This document shows positions 51,968 to 61,214 of a DNA stretch of 64,000 nucleotides, piece after piece. The notes under the pieces were generated by a model. It was given only the letters and a program-made list of their open reading frames with translations, was not told the DNA's origin and did not search any database. Source of the stretch: Bacillus sp. HMF5848 (lineage in GTDB: Bacteria; Bacillota; Bacilli; Bacillales; HMF5848); the NCBI RefSeq assembly GCF_003944835.1, contig NZ_RWIV01000001.1:2713001-2777000 (forward strand). Reading direction: 5' to 3'. A program made the translations under genes and the position numbers. The first letter of the stretch is position 1, and each line of letters starts with the position of its first letter.

Positions 51968-53206
51968 CTAATCATCCTGTAAAAAATCTTTGTTAAAGCT
52001 TGTCTCGTTCATAATGTCAGACGTATGTTTGGCAGAGGGTTTCTTGTCAAATCCTTTTTTTATAGCATTCGCGCCATACTTTTTATTAATTCTAGACATA
52101 GCAGATATGATCGGTTCGTCTTTTACATCTTTTTCATAGGAGAAAATATCTAGTTGCTTATAAGCTTCTTGCTTCTCTAATAGATCTTGTGCGGTTACTC
52201 CTAATAGGCGCACTGCGTCGCCATTCCAATTTTGTTGAAATAACCGATATGCTTCGTCAAAAACCGCTTCTGTGGTCATAATTGGATTATCCAGTTTCCG
52301 ACTTCTTGTGATTGTTTGTCTAGACGCATAGCGTATTGTAACTTGCACATTCTTGGATAGAACATGCTTATTGTGCATACGATTAGACACAGATTGAGCC
52401 AGTTTTCGAATTACATTTTGCAGTTGTTTTTCGTCAGTCGTATCATTTGATAGTGTTGTAGAATTACCAATACTTTTAAAATCATATATGGCATCCGGAT
52501 CGACTGCTCTATTATCGATACCCATGGCTCTTTCTTTCAAGCGAATACCGTTTATCCCTAGTAAGAGCTTCATTTGGATATCCTCGATACTTGGTAAATC
52601 TCCAATGGTAGTAACACCTATTGTTTTAAGTTTGATTGCTGTTTTTTCACCTACTCCATGCATATCTTCTATAGGAAGCGGCCATAAAATCTTTGACATA
52701 TCACGCTTGCGAAGCACGGTAATGCCTAGTGGCTTTTTCATGTTTGATGCCATTTTCGCAAGAAATTTATTAGGGGCGATCCCTATACTACAAGGTAGTT
52801 GCATATCTGCTAATAGTCTATTTTGTATTGTGTGTGCTAGCTGTAGTGGATGTATTTTTTTTGCTAGCTCAGTCACATCAACATAACCTTCATCTATGGA
52901 CACAGGCTCCACTAACTCTGTATACTCACGTAATAGCTCGAACATAGCTTTAGATGCATGACGATAGCGCTCAAAATTAGGTTTACGGATAATCAAGTCT
53001 GGACATAGCTTTTTCGCTTCCCATAACGGCATCGTTGTTTTGACACCGTGTTTCCTAGCCTCATAGCTACACGTCACAATAATACCTCTTCGTTCTTCTG
53101 GGTTTCCAGCAATTGCAAGCGGTTTGCCTTTCAGCGTAGGGTCACATGCCATCTCAACAGAAGCATAGAAACTGTTCATATCTATATGAAATATAACGAT
53201 ACTCAC
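51968..53206 (-). CDS. polY1: DNA polymerase IV (Y-family)
   Basis: A 412-residue error-prone translesion polymerase. The catalytic carboxylates lie in HIDMNSFYASVE and SIDEGYVDVTE; helix-hairpin-helix GVGEKTAIKLKTIGV and the little-finger domain follow. The start is GTG with GGAGGCG 6 bases upstream. In the B. subtilis order, yqjH (polY1) lies between gndA and yqjE; here the gap to yqjE holds a cheW gene, and zwf/gndA are missing from this interval. The C-terminal tail may carry a clamp-binding peptide. Confidence 0.93.
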   Translation of the reverse strand: MSIVIFHIDMNSFYASVEMACDPTLKGKPLAIAGNPEERRGIIVTCSYEARKHGVKTTMPLWEAKKLCPDLIIRKPNFERYRHASKAMFELLREYTELVEPVSIDEGYVDVTELAKKIHPLQLAHTIQNRLLADMQLPCSIGIAPNKFLAKMASNMKKPLGITVLRKRDMSKILWPLPIEDMHGVGEKTAIKLKTIGVTTIGDLPSIEDIQMKLLLGINGIRLKERAMGIDNRAVDPDAIYDFKSIGNSTTLSNDTTDEKQLQNVIRKLAQSVSNRMHNKHVLSKNVQVTIRYASRQTITRSRKLDNPIMTTEAVFDEAYRLFQQNWNGDAVRLLGVTAQDLLEKQEAYKQLDIFSYEKDVKDEPIISAMSRINKKYGANAIKKGFDKKPSAKHTSDIMNETSFNKDFLQDD

Positions 53207-53227
53207 TATATCGCCTCCATATTAGGC

Positions 53228-53680
53228 TTACTGAGTCGCGATTTGATTACGTACCTCTTCTAATTCGTCAAGCTTAGCATATAGCTTAGCTGGCTCCACT
53301 AGCGTTATTAGCCTCTCAGGTAAATTAACAACACCAGAGAAGTATGACGATGTTTGGAAGGCTAGTACATTGACTTGCTTAATACTATCTTCTTCTACAT
53401 CTAAGATTTCTTTAGCATCATCAACTAATACGCCAAATGAAAAACCTTCTACTTGCATTACTAATACTTTCACTTTTTCAGACTTTTCTATGCGTTTATT
53501 GAAAAAAATTAAACCTGAGTCTAATATTGGAACAAGTTCTCCACGTATTTTTGCAACACCCATCATATAAGAAGGCATATGTGGAATGACCGTCGCCTCG
53601 ACCCATTTCTCTATAGACACAACATGCTGTACTGGCACACCGTATTCTTCTCGTCCTGTTTGGAATACTACCATTTTCAT
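53228..53680 (-). CDS. cheW: CheW-like chemotaxis coupling protein
   Basis: A 150-residue stand-alone CheW domain, which couples chemoreceptors to the CheA kinase. FQTGREEYGVPVQHVVSIEKW, the VAKIRGELVPILDSGLIFF strand pair and the SFGVLVDDAKEILDV region cover the full beta-barrel domain. I chose the ATG at 53680 (GGGAGAG upstream) over 53719. It precedes polY1 by 21 bases in the same direction. No other chemotaxis genes are nearby, so its partners must be elsewhere. Confidence 0.88.
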   Translation of the reverse strand: MKMVVFQTGREEYGVPVQHVVSIEKWVEATVIPHMPSYMMGVAKIRGELVPILDSGLIFFNKRIEKSEKVKVLVMQVEGFSFGVLVDDAKEILDVEEDSIKQVNVLAFQTSSYFSGVVNLPERLITLVEPAKLYAKLDELEEVRNQIATQ

Positions 53681-53812
53681 AACTATCAACTCTCCCTTTA
53701 CTCTTTCGGCATGTATCAACTAATTTCTACAAATATTTTATCATATTTTTTCTTATAAAATTAAGATTTATAAAATCGGGCAACAAGTTAGGAATGATTT
53801 CTTATTCAATAA

Positions 53813-53948
53813 AAAGCGCAAGCGCCTTGCTCAGCCCCGATATGCTTAAGACGTAACGAACCCACAGGAAGGTCTTTCCTCCAAAGTGAGCAACTGAAGA
53901 CGACTTCAAGGAGCTAGACACTAATCTAGCTTAAAAACTTATACTTTT
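53813..53948. repeat. Dispersed intergenic element, copy 2
   Basis: It begins AAAGCGCAAGCGCCTTGCTC and ends in the 39-base tail (53910-53948) shared with copy 1 at 23742-23780. The head is a phrase I recognise from intergenic repeats of other Bacillus genomes. Confidence 0.7.
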
Positions 53949-53952
53949 ACGT

Positions 53953-53985
53953 CAAAAAAAGTGCACACTAGCTTTAGTGTACACT
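53953..53985 (-). terminator. Terminator of yqjE
   Basis: On the minus strand AAGTGTACACTA and TAGTGTGCACTT form a 12-bp stem (one G-T pair), followed by TTTTTTT. Confidence 0.85.
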
Positions 53986-54003
53986 TATCTATCCATAAAG
54001 GAT

Positions 54004-55122
54004 TTATTTCGCTACTTCTTCTACTATAGCGACTACCATCTCAGCAAGCTTTACAAGCTCCCCTACAGGCATTCTTTCACTTTTCGTATGAATCTCTTCA
54101 TATCCCACTGCTAAGTTTACCGTAGGGATGCCAAAACCAGCTATTACGTTGGCATCGCTTCCTCCCCCACTATGCAATAGTTCACATGGTCTTCCAATTT
54201 TGCCTGCTGCCTTTCTTGCAACTTCCACAACATGGTCTCCTTCGCCATATTTGAAGCCAGGATACATAACATCAATAATTACGTCTGCTTTACCACCCAT
54301 ATCAGCAGCTACTGTTTCAAACGCTTCTTTCATCTTCGCGACTTGTGCTTCCATTTTTTCAGGAACTAGTGACCGCGCTTCCGCTAAAATATCTACGTGG
54401 TCACACACGATATTTGTTTGTGTGCCTCCTTCGAAACGTCCAATGTTTGCGGTCGTTTCTTTGTCAATCCGACCTAGAGGCATTTTAGCAATGGCTTTGG
54501 CAGCAATCGTAATGGCAGATACACCCTTCTCAGGAGCAACACCGGCATGAGCTGTTTTCCCTTGAATTGTAGCTTTAATTTTTGCTTGAGTAGGTGCTGC
54601 CACCACTATATTTCCTACCTGTCCATCACTATCTAATGCATAACCAAACTTGGCTGTTACCAAACTTGGATCCAATGCTTTGGCACCTACTAAACCGGAT
54701 TCTTCCCCAACCGTTATAATAAATTGTATATCCCCATGCTCTATGTTTTGTTCCTTTAGGACACGGATAACCTCTAGCATTACTGCCAGTCCCGCTTTAT
54801 CATCTGCACCTAAAATGGTAGTACCATCTGTCACTACATAACCATCTTCTACAGTAGGCTTAATATTTTTACCAGGAACAACCGTGTCCATATGCGATGT
54901 AAAGTAAATTGTATCTACACCCTGTTTTGTTCCCTTCAAATTACAAATTAAGTTTCCAGCACCATGACCTGTTTGTGACGTTGTGTCATCTTCAAACACA
55001 TCCACTCCAAGCGCCATGAATTTTTCTTTTAAAACCTTTGCAATTTCTGCTTCAAACTTTGTTTCAGAATCAACTTGTACTAATTCAAGAAACTCTTGTA
55101 ATAAACGTTCTTGTTGAATCAT
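54004..55122 (-). CDS. yqjE: M20-family tripeptidase-like enzyme YqjE
   Basis: A 372-residue metallopeptidase of the PepT-like group. Zinc ligands lie in FTSHMDTVVPG, LGADDKAGLAVML and TVGEESGLVGA, and a late SGGGSDAN and HTKSERM complete the site; GKTAHAGVAPEKG marks the dimerisation domain. I chose the ATG at 55122 (GGGAGG upstream); an upstream ATG at 55233 would add 37 residues not found in the family. The length matches B. subtilis YqjE (371). A terminator separates it from yqjD. Confidence 0.9.
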   Translation of the reverse strand: MIQQERLLQEFLELVQVDSETKFEAEIAKVLKEKFMALGVDVFEDDTTSQTGHGAGNLICNLKGTKQGVDTIYFTSHMDTVVPGKNIKPTVEDGYVVTDGTTILGADDKAGLAVMLEVIRVLKEQNIEHGDIQFIITVGEESGLVGAKALDPSLVTAKFGYALDSDGQVGNIVVAAPTQAKIKATIQGKTAHAGVAPEKGVSAITIAAKAIAKMPLGRIDKETTANIGRFEGGTQTNIVCDHVDILAEARSLVPEKMEAQVAKMKEAFETVAADMGGKADVIIDVMYPGFKYGEGDHVVEVARKAAGKIGRPCELLHSGGGSDANVIAGFGIPTVNLAVGYEEIHTKSERMPVGELVKLAEMVVAIVEEVAK

Positions 55123-55241
55123 ATATGTATGGCCTCCCTGTTTAAATCTCATCATTAGTATACCCTTTGTAACTGTTGATGGAAACTGTTTCGTTTTACG
55201 AATTAGAAATTTGATATATGCTTTCCCATACAAGACAATAT

Positions 55242-55275
55242 AAAAAGGTCGGAAGCTAAAAGTAGCTTCTCGACC
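55242..55275 (-). terminator. Terminator between yqjD and yqjE
   Basis: On the minus strand GGTCGAGAAGCTA and TAGCTTCCGACC pair with one mismatch, then TTTTTATA follows. It ends the mce-yqjD transcript. Confidence 0.75.
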
Positions 55276-55289
55276 ACTAATATCTATTA

Positions 55290-56846
55290 TTATAAAGGAA
55301 TATTGCCGTGCTTTTTCAGTGGACGCTCTTCTTTTTTATTGCGCATAATTTCAAGCGCTGTTATAAGCTTTATTCTTGTTTCTCGTGGATCTATTACGTC
55401 GTCTACCATACCACGGCTTGCAGCAACATATGGGTTAGCAAACTTATGGCGATATTCTTCAATTTTTTCTGCACGCGTTACTTCCGGATTATCACTATTT
55501 TCAATATCATGAGCGAATATTATATTGGCAGCTCCTTGCGGGCCCATAACAGCAATTTCTGCGTTTGGCCATGCAAACACGATATCTGCACCAATAGATT
55601 TACTGTTTAATGCCACATAAGCGCCACCGAACGCTTTACGTAAAATAACCGTCATTTTAGGTACCGTAGCTTCTGAATACGCATATAATATTTTCGCACC
55701 ATGTCTTATAATTCCACCATGCTCCTGTTTTACACCTGGGAAGAACCCAGTAACATCTTCAAACGTAATAATAGGAATATGAAAGCAATCACAGAAGCGA
55801 ATAAAGCGAGCTGCTTTATCTGAAGAGTCTATATCTAGACCACCGGCCATAAATTTAGGCTGATTACATACAAGACCGACTACTTCTCCTTTAATACGAG
55901 CCAAACCTATTACAATATTTTTAGCAAAATCCTTCTGAATTTCTAAGAACGACCCTTCATCTACTACCTGTTCCACAACTAGACGAACATCATATGGACG
56001 AACAGCATCAAATGGCACAATATCAGTTAGGTCTGGTCGATAATCATCCTCTTCAGCAGTCTGCTGCATAGGTGGAAGCTCTTCATTATTTTGTGGTAAA
56101 TAACTAAGTAGTAAGCGAACCTTCGCTAATACTTCTTCTTCCGTTGCACCTGAGAAATGTGCGTTTCCGCTTATTGAGTTATGTACTTTTGCACCGCCGA
56201 GGTCCTCTGAACTGATTTTCTCCCCTGTAACTGTTTCTATAACTTTCGGACCTGTTATAAACATTTGGCTCGTTTTTTCAACCATAAATACAAAATCTGT
56301 TATGGCTGGTGAATAGACAGCTCCACCTGCACATGGGCCCATAATAACAGAGATTTGCGGAATAACTCCTGAATATATAGCATTTCTGTAAAAGATAGTA
56401 CCATATCCATCAAGTGACATAACGCCCTCTTGAATTCTAGCTCCTCCAGAATCATTTAAACCAATGACAGGAGCACCATTTTTTACAGCTAAATCCATAA
56501 CATTTGCAATTTTCTTTGCGTGCATTTCCCCTAATGCTCCACCGAACACTGTAAAATCCTGTGAAAATAAATAGATTGGACGACCGTTTACTTTTCCGTA
56601 GCCTGTTACAACACCATCTCCAGGACCAGCATGACCTTGCAAACCAAAGTCTACACAACGATGCTCAATAAACGGATCTAATTCAACAAATGAGCCTTTA
56701 TCTACAAGTAATTCAATACGTTCTCTAGCTGTTAGTTTACCTTTCGCATGCTGTTTATCAATCCGCTTATCTCCACCGCCCAACTCTATTTCCCGCCGTT
56801 TATCATACAACTCATTAAGCTTGTCATAAATATCTGGCATGGTCAT
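55290..56846 (-). CDS. yqjD: Acyl-CoA carboxylase beta subunit YqjD (propionyl-CoA carboxylase)
   Basis: A 518-residue carboxyltransferase (crotonase-fold dimer) that transfers CO2 from carboxybiotin to an acyl-CoA, most likely propionyl-CoA, giving methylmalonyl-CoA. Typical blocks are GKLTARERIELL, INDSGGARIQEGV, MGPCAGGAVYSPAITDF and KAFGGAYVALNSK. Its start overlaps the mce stop codon by one base (TAATG), so the two are coupled. Together with mce and the mutase genes 4 kb away it forms a propionyl-CoA/succinyl-CoA pathway. No biotin carboxylase subunit is in the window. Confidence 0.92.
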   Translation of the reverse strand: MTMPDIYDKLNELYDKRREIELGGGDKRIDKQHAKGKLTARERIELLVDKGSFVELDPFIEHRCVDFGLQGHAGPGDGVVTGYGKVNGRPIYLFSQDFTVFGGALGEMHAKKIANVMDLAVKNGAPVIGLNDSGGARIQEGVMSLDGYGTIFYRNAIYSGVIPQISVIMGPCAGGAVYSPAITDFVFMVEKTSQMFITGPKVIETVTGEKISSEDLGGAKVHNSISGNAHFSGATEEEVLAKVRLLLSYLPQNNEELPPMQQTAEEDDYRPDLTDIVPFDAVRPYDVRLVVEQVVDEGSFLEIQKDFAKNIVIGLARIKGEVVGLVCNQPKFMAGGLDIDSSDKAARFIRFCDCFHIPIITFEDVTGFFPGVKQEHGGIIRHGAKILYAYSEATVPKMTVILRKAFGGAYVALNSKSIGADIVFAWPNAEIAVMGPQGAANIIFAHDIENSDNPEVTRAEKIEEYRHKFANPYVAASRGMVDDVIDPRETRIKLITALEIMRNKKEERPLKKHGNIPL

Positions 56847-57259
56847 TACACCCCTTTGTTTGGTTTCTCACAAAGCTCTAGCAATACACTACCCGTTGAC
56901 TTAGGGTGCAAAAATGCAATTTTCGCTTCATGAGCACCTATCTTTGGTTTTTCGTGAATTAATCTAATCCCCTTTGTTTTTAGTTCCTCTAATCGTTCTT
57001 CAATGGACGTTACACCTAAAGCAACATGGTGGATTCCTTCTCCGCGCTTCTCAATAAACGTTGCAATTGGACTGTCCGATGATGTAGGTTCAAGAAGTTC
57101 CAAACGTGATTGACCAATCTTTACAAATGCTACTTTGACTCTTTCTGAATCAACTTGCTCAATTCCTTCAAGCTCTAACCCTAATACATCAACATAAAAT
57201 GGCAGCGACAACTCGAGAGACTTTACAGCAATACCAATGTGATCAATCTTCTCAATCAT
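56846..57259 (-). CDS. mce: Methylmalonyl-CoA epimerase
   Basis: A 137-residue VOC-family enzyme (yqjC position) that interconverts the R and S forms of methylmalonyl-CoA. [12 protein letters not shown], the [10 protein letters not shown] strand and the C-terminal VLLELCEKP with its glutamate ligand are intact. I chose the ATG at 57259 (GGGAGGATAA upstream); an upstream ATG at 57289 lies before the site. It is the first gene of the mce-yqjD unit. Confidence 0.92.
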   Translation of the reverse strand: MIEKIDHIGIAVKSLELSLPFYVDVLGLELEGIEQVDSERVKVAFVKIGQSRLELLEPTSSDSPIATFIEKRGEGIHHVALGVTSIEERLEELKTKGIRLIHEKPKIGAHEAKIAFLHPKSTGSVLLELCEKPNKGV

Positions 57260-57496
57260 TTTGTTATCCTCCCTCATCAAGCATGACAAACCAAAGGTTT
57301 TGTGAAACTGCTTTCATTTTTTTAGAATTCTTGAATATTGAGAAAGCCTTCACATAGCTTATATATTCGTGAACATAAAAAAAAATCCTTCTTTTTCCTT
57401 TAACGTTTCAAATTTAGACAAGATTTCATGCTTGTCTAAAAGACGAAAGACAAGTAAAATAGAAAAAGAGAATCTAGCAATAGGAGGGAAGAACAC

Positions 57497-57589
57497 ATGT
57501 CCCGTAAAGCACAAAAATTTATCGTTTATTTAATGCTAGCAACCATGCTTTTAACAACTATATTAGCAGGGGCGAGCATGTGGTTTTAA
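57497..57589 (+). CDS. prli42: Stressosome-associated miniprotein Prli42
   Basis: A 30-residue membrane miniprotein, MSRKAQKFIVYLMLATM followed by a hydrophobic stretch ending in GASMWF. The basic N-terminus and single membrane helix match Prli42 (first described in Listeria), which anchors the stressosome and relays oxidative stress to SigB. TAGGAGGG lies 9 bases before the ATG and a strong terminator follows, supporting expression. It is divergent from mce, the place where this gene sits in related Bacilli. Confidence 0.85.
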   Translation: MSRKAQKFIVYLMLATMLLTTILAGASMWF

Positions 57590-57626
57590 GCCACTTAGTG
57601 ACTATAAATAATTTCAACTTTGATAA

Positions 57627-57656
57627 AAGGAGCTTGGGTTAACGCCCAAGCTCCTT
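57627..57656 (+). terminator. Terminator of prli42
   Basis: AAGGAGCTTGGG pairs perfectly with CCCAAGCTCCTT (12 bp, 6-base loop). Confidence 0.85.
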
Positions 57657-57668
57657 ATTATTTCAATT

Positions 57669-57801
57669 TTACTCGTCACATAATCCAAGGTAGTCCTCAA
57701 CAGCTTTCATTATGTTGAAAGCACCTGTATTTTTTTGAAGGTACAGCTACTATGTATCCTTTCTCCGGATGTTGGATTATTGAACCTTACACCCGGATCC
57801 A
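57669..57801 (-). pseudogene. Frameshifted gene remnant
   Basis: On the minus strand protein-like sequence runs MDPGVRFNNPTSGERIHSS from 57801, then after an A-run shifts to NTGAFNIMKAVEDYLGLCDE ending in TAA at 57671-57669. The two parts read naturally only if one base is lost or gained near 57735. I recognise no family. It could be chance, but the second part has good amino acid character and no in-frame start. Confidence 0.35.
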
Positions 57802-57844
57802 TAATCAATCACATGAAATTCCAATAAATCCCATATTTAGAGTT

Positions 57845-58348
57845 TTATGGTAATGCTCTATATTCTTTACCCAATTGTGCAAAGCTTTTATCAGTATTTA
57901 CAATAAGAATTCTCGTGCCTAATGGGATGGAATTAAACAATGCCTCCACCTCGTTGTTATTCATTCTTACGCAACCATTAGATACATATTTACCAATACT
58001 GTCAGGGTTGTTTGTTCCATGTATCCCAAAAATTCTACCATCTGTATTGTCTGCATCAAATCCAATCCACCTTGTACCAAGTGGATTATCTGGAGAACCA
58101 CCAGGAATATCTTTTTTACGATAGTATGGGTCCTTCGCTTTGACAGTCACAGTAAACAATCCTTCAGGTGTTAAGTCGTTTGTCACACCTGTTGCAACAA
58201 TGTACGTCCCTTGAATAGTTGCATCATCAATATACGTAAGCTCGTTTGTTTTTTTATTAATAATTATAAACGGGTCACCTATAATAGGGTTTACACCTAA
58301 TGGCCAAATAGGGGAAAATACCAAGGCTAACATAACAATAAGCTTCAT
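57845..58348 (-). CDS. yqjB: L,D-transpeptidase (YkuD domain), YqjB position
   Basis: A 167-residue exported enzyme with the YkuD catalytic motif: HGTNNPDSIGKYVSNGCVRM, with His and the Ser-x-Gly-Cys-Arg nucleophile block intact. Such enzymes cross-link or trim peptidoglycan through meso-diaminopimelate residues. A signal-like hydrophobic stretch (MKLIVMLALVFSPIWPLG) is at the N-terminus. No LysM domain is present. It lies 10 bases downstream of yqjA in the same direction, the yqjB position of B. subtilis, though I am less certain of the name than of the domain. Confidence 0.85.
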   Translation of the reverse strand: MKLIVMLALVFSPIWPLGVNPIIGDPFIIINKKTNELTYIDDATIQGTYIVATGVTNDLTPEGLFTVTVKAKDPYYRKKDIPGGSPDNPLGTRWIGFDADNTDGRIFGIHGTNNPDSIGKYVSNGCVRMNNNEVEALFNSIPLGTRILIVNTDKSFAQLGKEYRALP

Positions 58349-58358
58349 TTAATCACCT

Positions 58359-59351
58359 TTATGCACTTTTTTCTTTTAGCTTACGTTTTGCCTTCTTATC
58401 TAATACATTCGGATGAAATCTTCTTTTTATCAGTAAATAATCTTCCATTTCTTTTAAGAATTGAAACAAATTTGCTCTTGTTTCGAACTCATCACGTGTT
58501 TTTGGTAATGGCATATTTTTAAAAGAATCTTGTAATTCATGAAGTTGAGTAAGAAACTCATTTGCAGTATTACCAGGATGAATAAAATCACTAACTTCTT
58601 CAATAAAGTCAGCAATCATTTTTCCTTGTTCATATGTACTTTGAATTGTCGTGATCATCGGTAGCATACGCATCATAGAATCAAATTGTTTTTCCCGCAT
58701 TTTAAAATAATAATAATATGTATCCTCATCTCGAAGGACGTTGTTTTCTACCTCAAGCAATGCCATGCTTTTCGCTTTTTGAAGGAGCTCGTCCGTTTCC
58801 GTTATTTCACTTCCTACCCAATCGCTTTTTCCATCTCTTAAGAAGGATACCATTTCAGTAAATATTAATTTAAAATTGTTTTCTAGTTGCTGCTGAAGCT
58901 TCTTTAAATCTCGTTCCATACTTGGCATATATAAATTCATAACAAGAGCTACGCCGATTCCAATTACGATGATAGCTAACTCATTAAGAATAAAGGACCA
59001 AGCGAATGTTTTAGCAGCATACATATGCATAATAATGACTGTGCTTGTCACAATTCCTTCAGAAAGTTTAAACTGGACAGTTGTCGGTATGAAAAATAAC
59101 AACAACATACCAATAGCTAACGGAGTATAGCCTAACACATTAAAAAAAACAAATGTAAATACAATTGCAATCATACACGTTAAAAACCTTGTCCAAGAAC
59201 TCATTAATGAACGTTTTCTTGTAACGCCAATACACAAAATAGTTAAAATACCTGCTGAAGTGAAATTATCTAACTGAAGCAATGAAGCAATATATATTGC
59301 AAGCGCAGCACCAATGGCTGTTTTTATCGTACGATATCCAATTTTAAACAT
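58359..59351 (-). CDS. yqjA: YqjA family membrane protein (DUF939/aromatic acid exporter-like)
   Basis: A 330-residue protein with four hydrophobic segments in the first 145 residues (FKIGYRTIKTAIGAALAIYIA at the start is characteristic) and a long cytoplasmic helical half rich in Glu/Lys. This is the YqjA/YgaE group of the aromatic acid exporter (FUSC-like) superfamily; its substrate is unknown. GGAGAG is placed 5-6 bases before the ATG. It is followed by the L,D-transpeptidase gene. Confidence 0.87.
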   Translation of the reverse strand: MFKIGYRTIKTAIGAALAIYIASLLQLDNFTSAGILTILCIGVTRKRSLMSSWTRFLTCMIAIVFTFVFFNVLGYTPLAIGMLLLFFIPTTVQFKLSEGIVTSTVIIMHMYAAKTFAWSFILNELAIIVIGIGVALVMNLYMPSMERDLKKLQQQLENNFKLIFTEMVSFLRDGKSDWVGSEITETDELLQKAKSMALLEVENNVLRDEDTYYYYFKMREKQFDSMMRMLPMITTIQSTYEQGKMIADFIEEVSDFIHPGNTANEFLTQLHELQDSFKNMPLPKTRDEFETRANLFQFLKEMEDYLLIKRRFHPNVLDKKAKRKLKEKSA

Positions 59352-59513
59352 AATTGCTCTCCTATATTTAATAAGTATATAACCTGCATTTTACATGACA
59401 ATAGGATGCTTGCCAACAAGACCCTGATTTTTTAAGGTTTTTAATTTGTATATAAGGGATTCTTGTTGCTATTATATATAGTAGGTTTTATTGCACTTTT
59501 AGGAGGTTTTCAA

Positions 59514-59951
59514 ATGGAAATGAACTTTAATCTTTTTATGAATGATGTTGTTGTGCAAGCAAGAGAAGATATGGTCAAAGCAGGATACACGCAGCTTGAA
59601 ACACCGGAGCAGGTTGATGAAGCTCTAACAAAGAAGGGCACAACACTTGTGATGATTAATTCTGTCTGTGGTTGTGCAGGTGGATTAGCACGCCCTGCGG
59701 CTAGTCATGCTTTACATTATGATAAACGGCCTGATCATCTTGTGACAGTATTTGCTGGGCAAGATAAAGAGGCTACTGCTCGTGCTCGTGAATATTTCGT
59801 AGGACAACCGCCGTCATCACCTTCTTTTGCTTTAATGAAGGATGGAAATCTTGTGGCAATGGTACATCGACATGAAATTGAAGGACACGACGTGATGCAG
59901 GTTATCTCTAAATTACAGCAAGCGTTTGATGAACATTGTGAAGAAGTTTAA
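59514..59951 (+). CDS. brxB: Bacilliredoxin BrxB (YqiW)
   Basis: A 145-residue thioredoxin-like protein that removes bacillithiol from oxidised proteins. The active site is the family-typical CGC (Cys52-Gly-Cys54 in [14 protein letters not shown]). The length and the [11 protein letters not shown] region fit. TAGGAGG lies 7 bases upstream of the ATG at 59514; the upstream ATG-less stretch from 59463 is non-coding. It is divergent from yqjA, exactly as yqiW lies next to yqjA in B. subtilis. Confidence 0.95.
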   Translation: MEMNFNLFMNDVVVQAREDMVKAGYTQLETPEQVDEALTKKGTTLVMINSVCGCAGGLARPAASHALHYDKRPDHLVTVFAGQDKEATARAREYFVGQPPSSPSFALMKDGNLVAMVHRHEIEGHDVMQVISKLQQAFDEHCEEV

Positions 59952-60053
59952 ATCTATCGTTAAGTAGCTAAAGACACGCTACTCATATTAATTTACGTGG
60001 TGATTATCGTTTTTCTCTCTTAATTCCATTACGGCACATCGTAAATGCAAGCA

Positions 60054-60075
60054 GCCCACATTAAACAATGTGGGC
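60054..60075. terminator. Bidirectional terminator between brxB and meaB
   Basis: GCCCACATT and AATGTGGGC form a 9-bp stem with a 4-base loop; T-tract is short (CCGTTTTGC). Confidence 0.65.
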
Positions 60076-60083
60076 CCGTTTTG

Positions 60084-61214
60084 CTATTTTTGATTTTCAT
60101 ATAATTGAATGAGCTGCTGCACAGCGGCTGTAACTGTTTTATCTCCAGCCATAACCTTATTTTCAATCTCAGGCATTGTTTGTTTCACTCGAGGATTTGA
60201 AAAAAAGCTGTGCTCTAAATAATCTTTAATCATTGCTAGTAACCAATCTTTTAATTGTTCACGACGTCTGTTTGTAAAAACACCTGACTCATTTGTTACT
60301 AGCACGAATTGCTGAACCACGTTCCAAATACCGCTAATTCCTTCACCCTTCATTGCTGAACAAGTGTAAGCTTGTGTGTGCCATCCATTAGTTGCAGGCT
60401 TCAAATAATGTAGAATTTGGTTATACTCTTCACGTGCTGCCAACGCTCGAGGCTTATTATCACCATCCGCCTTGTTGATTATAATCGCATCAGCCAGTTC
60501 CATAATACCTTTTTTCATACCTTGAAGCTCATCTCCAGCGCCCGTCAACACAAGAAGTAGAAAGAAGTCCACCATACTTCTAACGACTATTTCACTTTGG
60601 CCCACACCAATTGTCTCGACAAGGATTACATCATATCCTGCTGCTTCACACAACAGCATCGTTTCACGAGTTTTTCTATTTACCCCGCCTAACGCGCCAC
60701 CTGATGGTGATGGACGGATAAAGGCATTAGGATGGGATGCTAGCTTTTCCATCCTTGTTTTATCACCTAATATACTTCCACCTGTAATGGAAGATGATGG
60801 ATCAACCGCCAACACCGCAACACGATGACCTGCATCACACAAATATGTACCCAGCGCTTCAATAAATGTACTTTTTCCTGCTCCAGGCACACCAGTTATT
60901 CCAATCCGAACAGAACGACCAGTATGAGGAAGTAATTGATTCATGACCTTTTGCGCTAATTCAATATGGTGTGACGCATTACTTTCAATAAGGGTAATGG
61001 TCTTAGCAAGAATAGAGCGATTATGTGTAAGTACACCCTCGACATATTGATTAATATCTATTTGATTTTGTTTTACGAATCGCTTTTTTAGTGGCTGTGT
61101 ATGGTGGCTCATGCCATCATGACCGCCTTCCACCCCTTGCATCACATACGATGTGAAGCTTGTATGCGATGCATCACTAGGGGCCCACTCAGGCTTTTTA
61201 CCTCGTTCAGTCAT
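60084..61214 (-). CDS. meaB: Methylmalonyl-CoA mutase-associated GTPase MeaB
   Basis: A 376-residue G3E-family GTPase that protects and reloads the B12 cofactor of methylmalonyl-CoA mutase. The P-loop GVPGAGKST, the [19 protein letters not shown] block and INKADGDNK (G4) are intact. An extra N-terminal region of about 50 residues precedes the family core. I chose the ATG at 61214, with GGAGATCACC upstream; it overlaps the end of the mutase gene by 8 bases. Third gene of mutA-mutB-meaB. Confidence 0.93.
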   Translation of the reverse strand: MTERGKKPEWAPSDASHTSFTSYVMQGVEGGHDGMSHHTQPLKKRFVKQNQIDINQYVEGVLTHNRSILAKTITLIESNASHHIELAQKVMNQLLPHTGRSVRIGITGVPGAGKSTFIEALGTYLCDAGHRVAVLAVDPSSSITGGSILGDKTRMEKLASHPNAFIRPSPSGGALGGVNRKTRETMLLCEAAGYDVILVETIGVGQSEIVVRSMVDFFLLLVLTGAGDELQGMKKGIMELADAIIINKADGDNKPRALAAREEYNQILHYLKPATNGWHTQAYTCSAMKGEGISGIWNVVQQFVLVTNESGVFTNRRREQLKDWLLAMIKDYLEHSFFSNPRVKQTMPEIENKVMAGDKTVTAAVQQLIQLYENQK

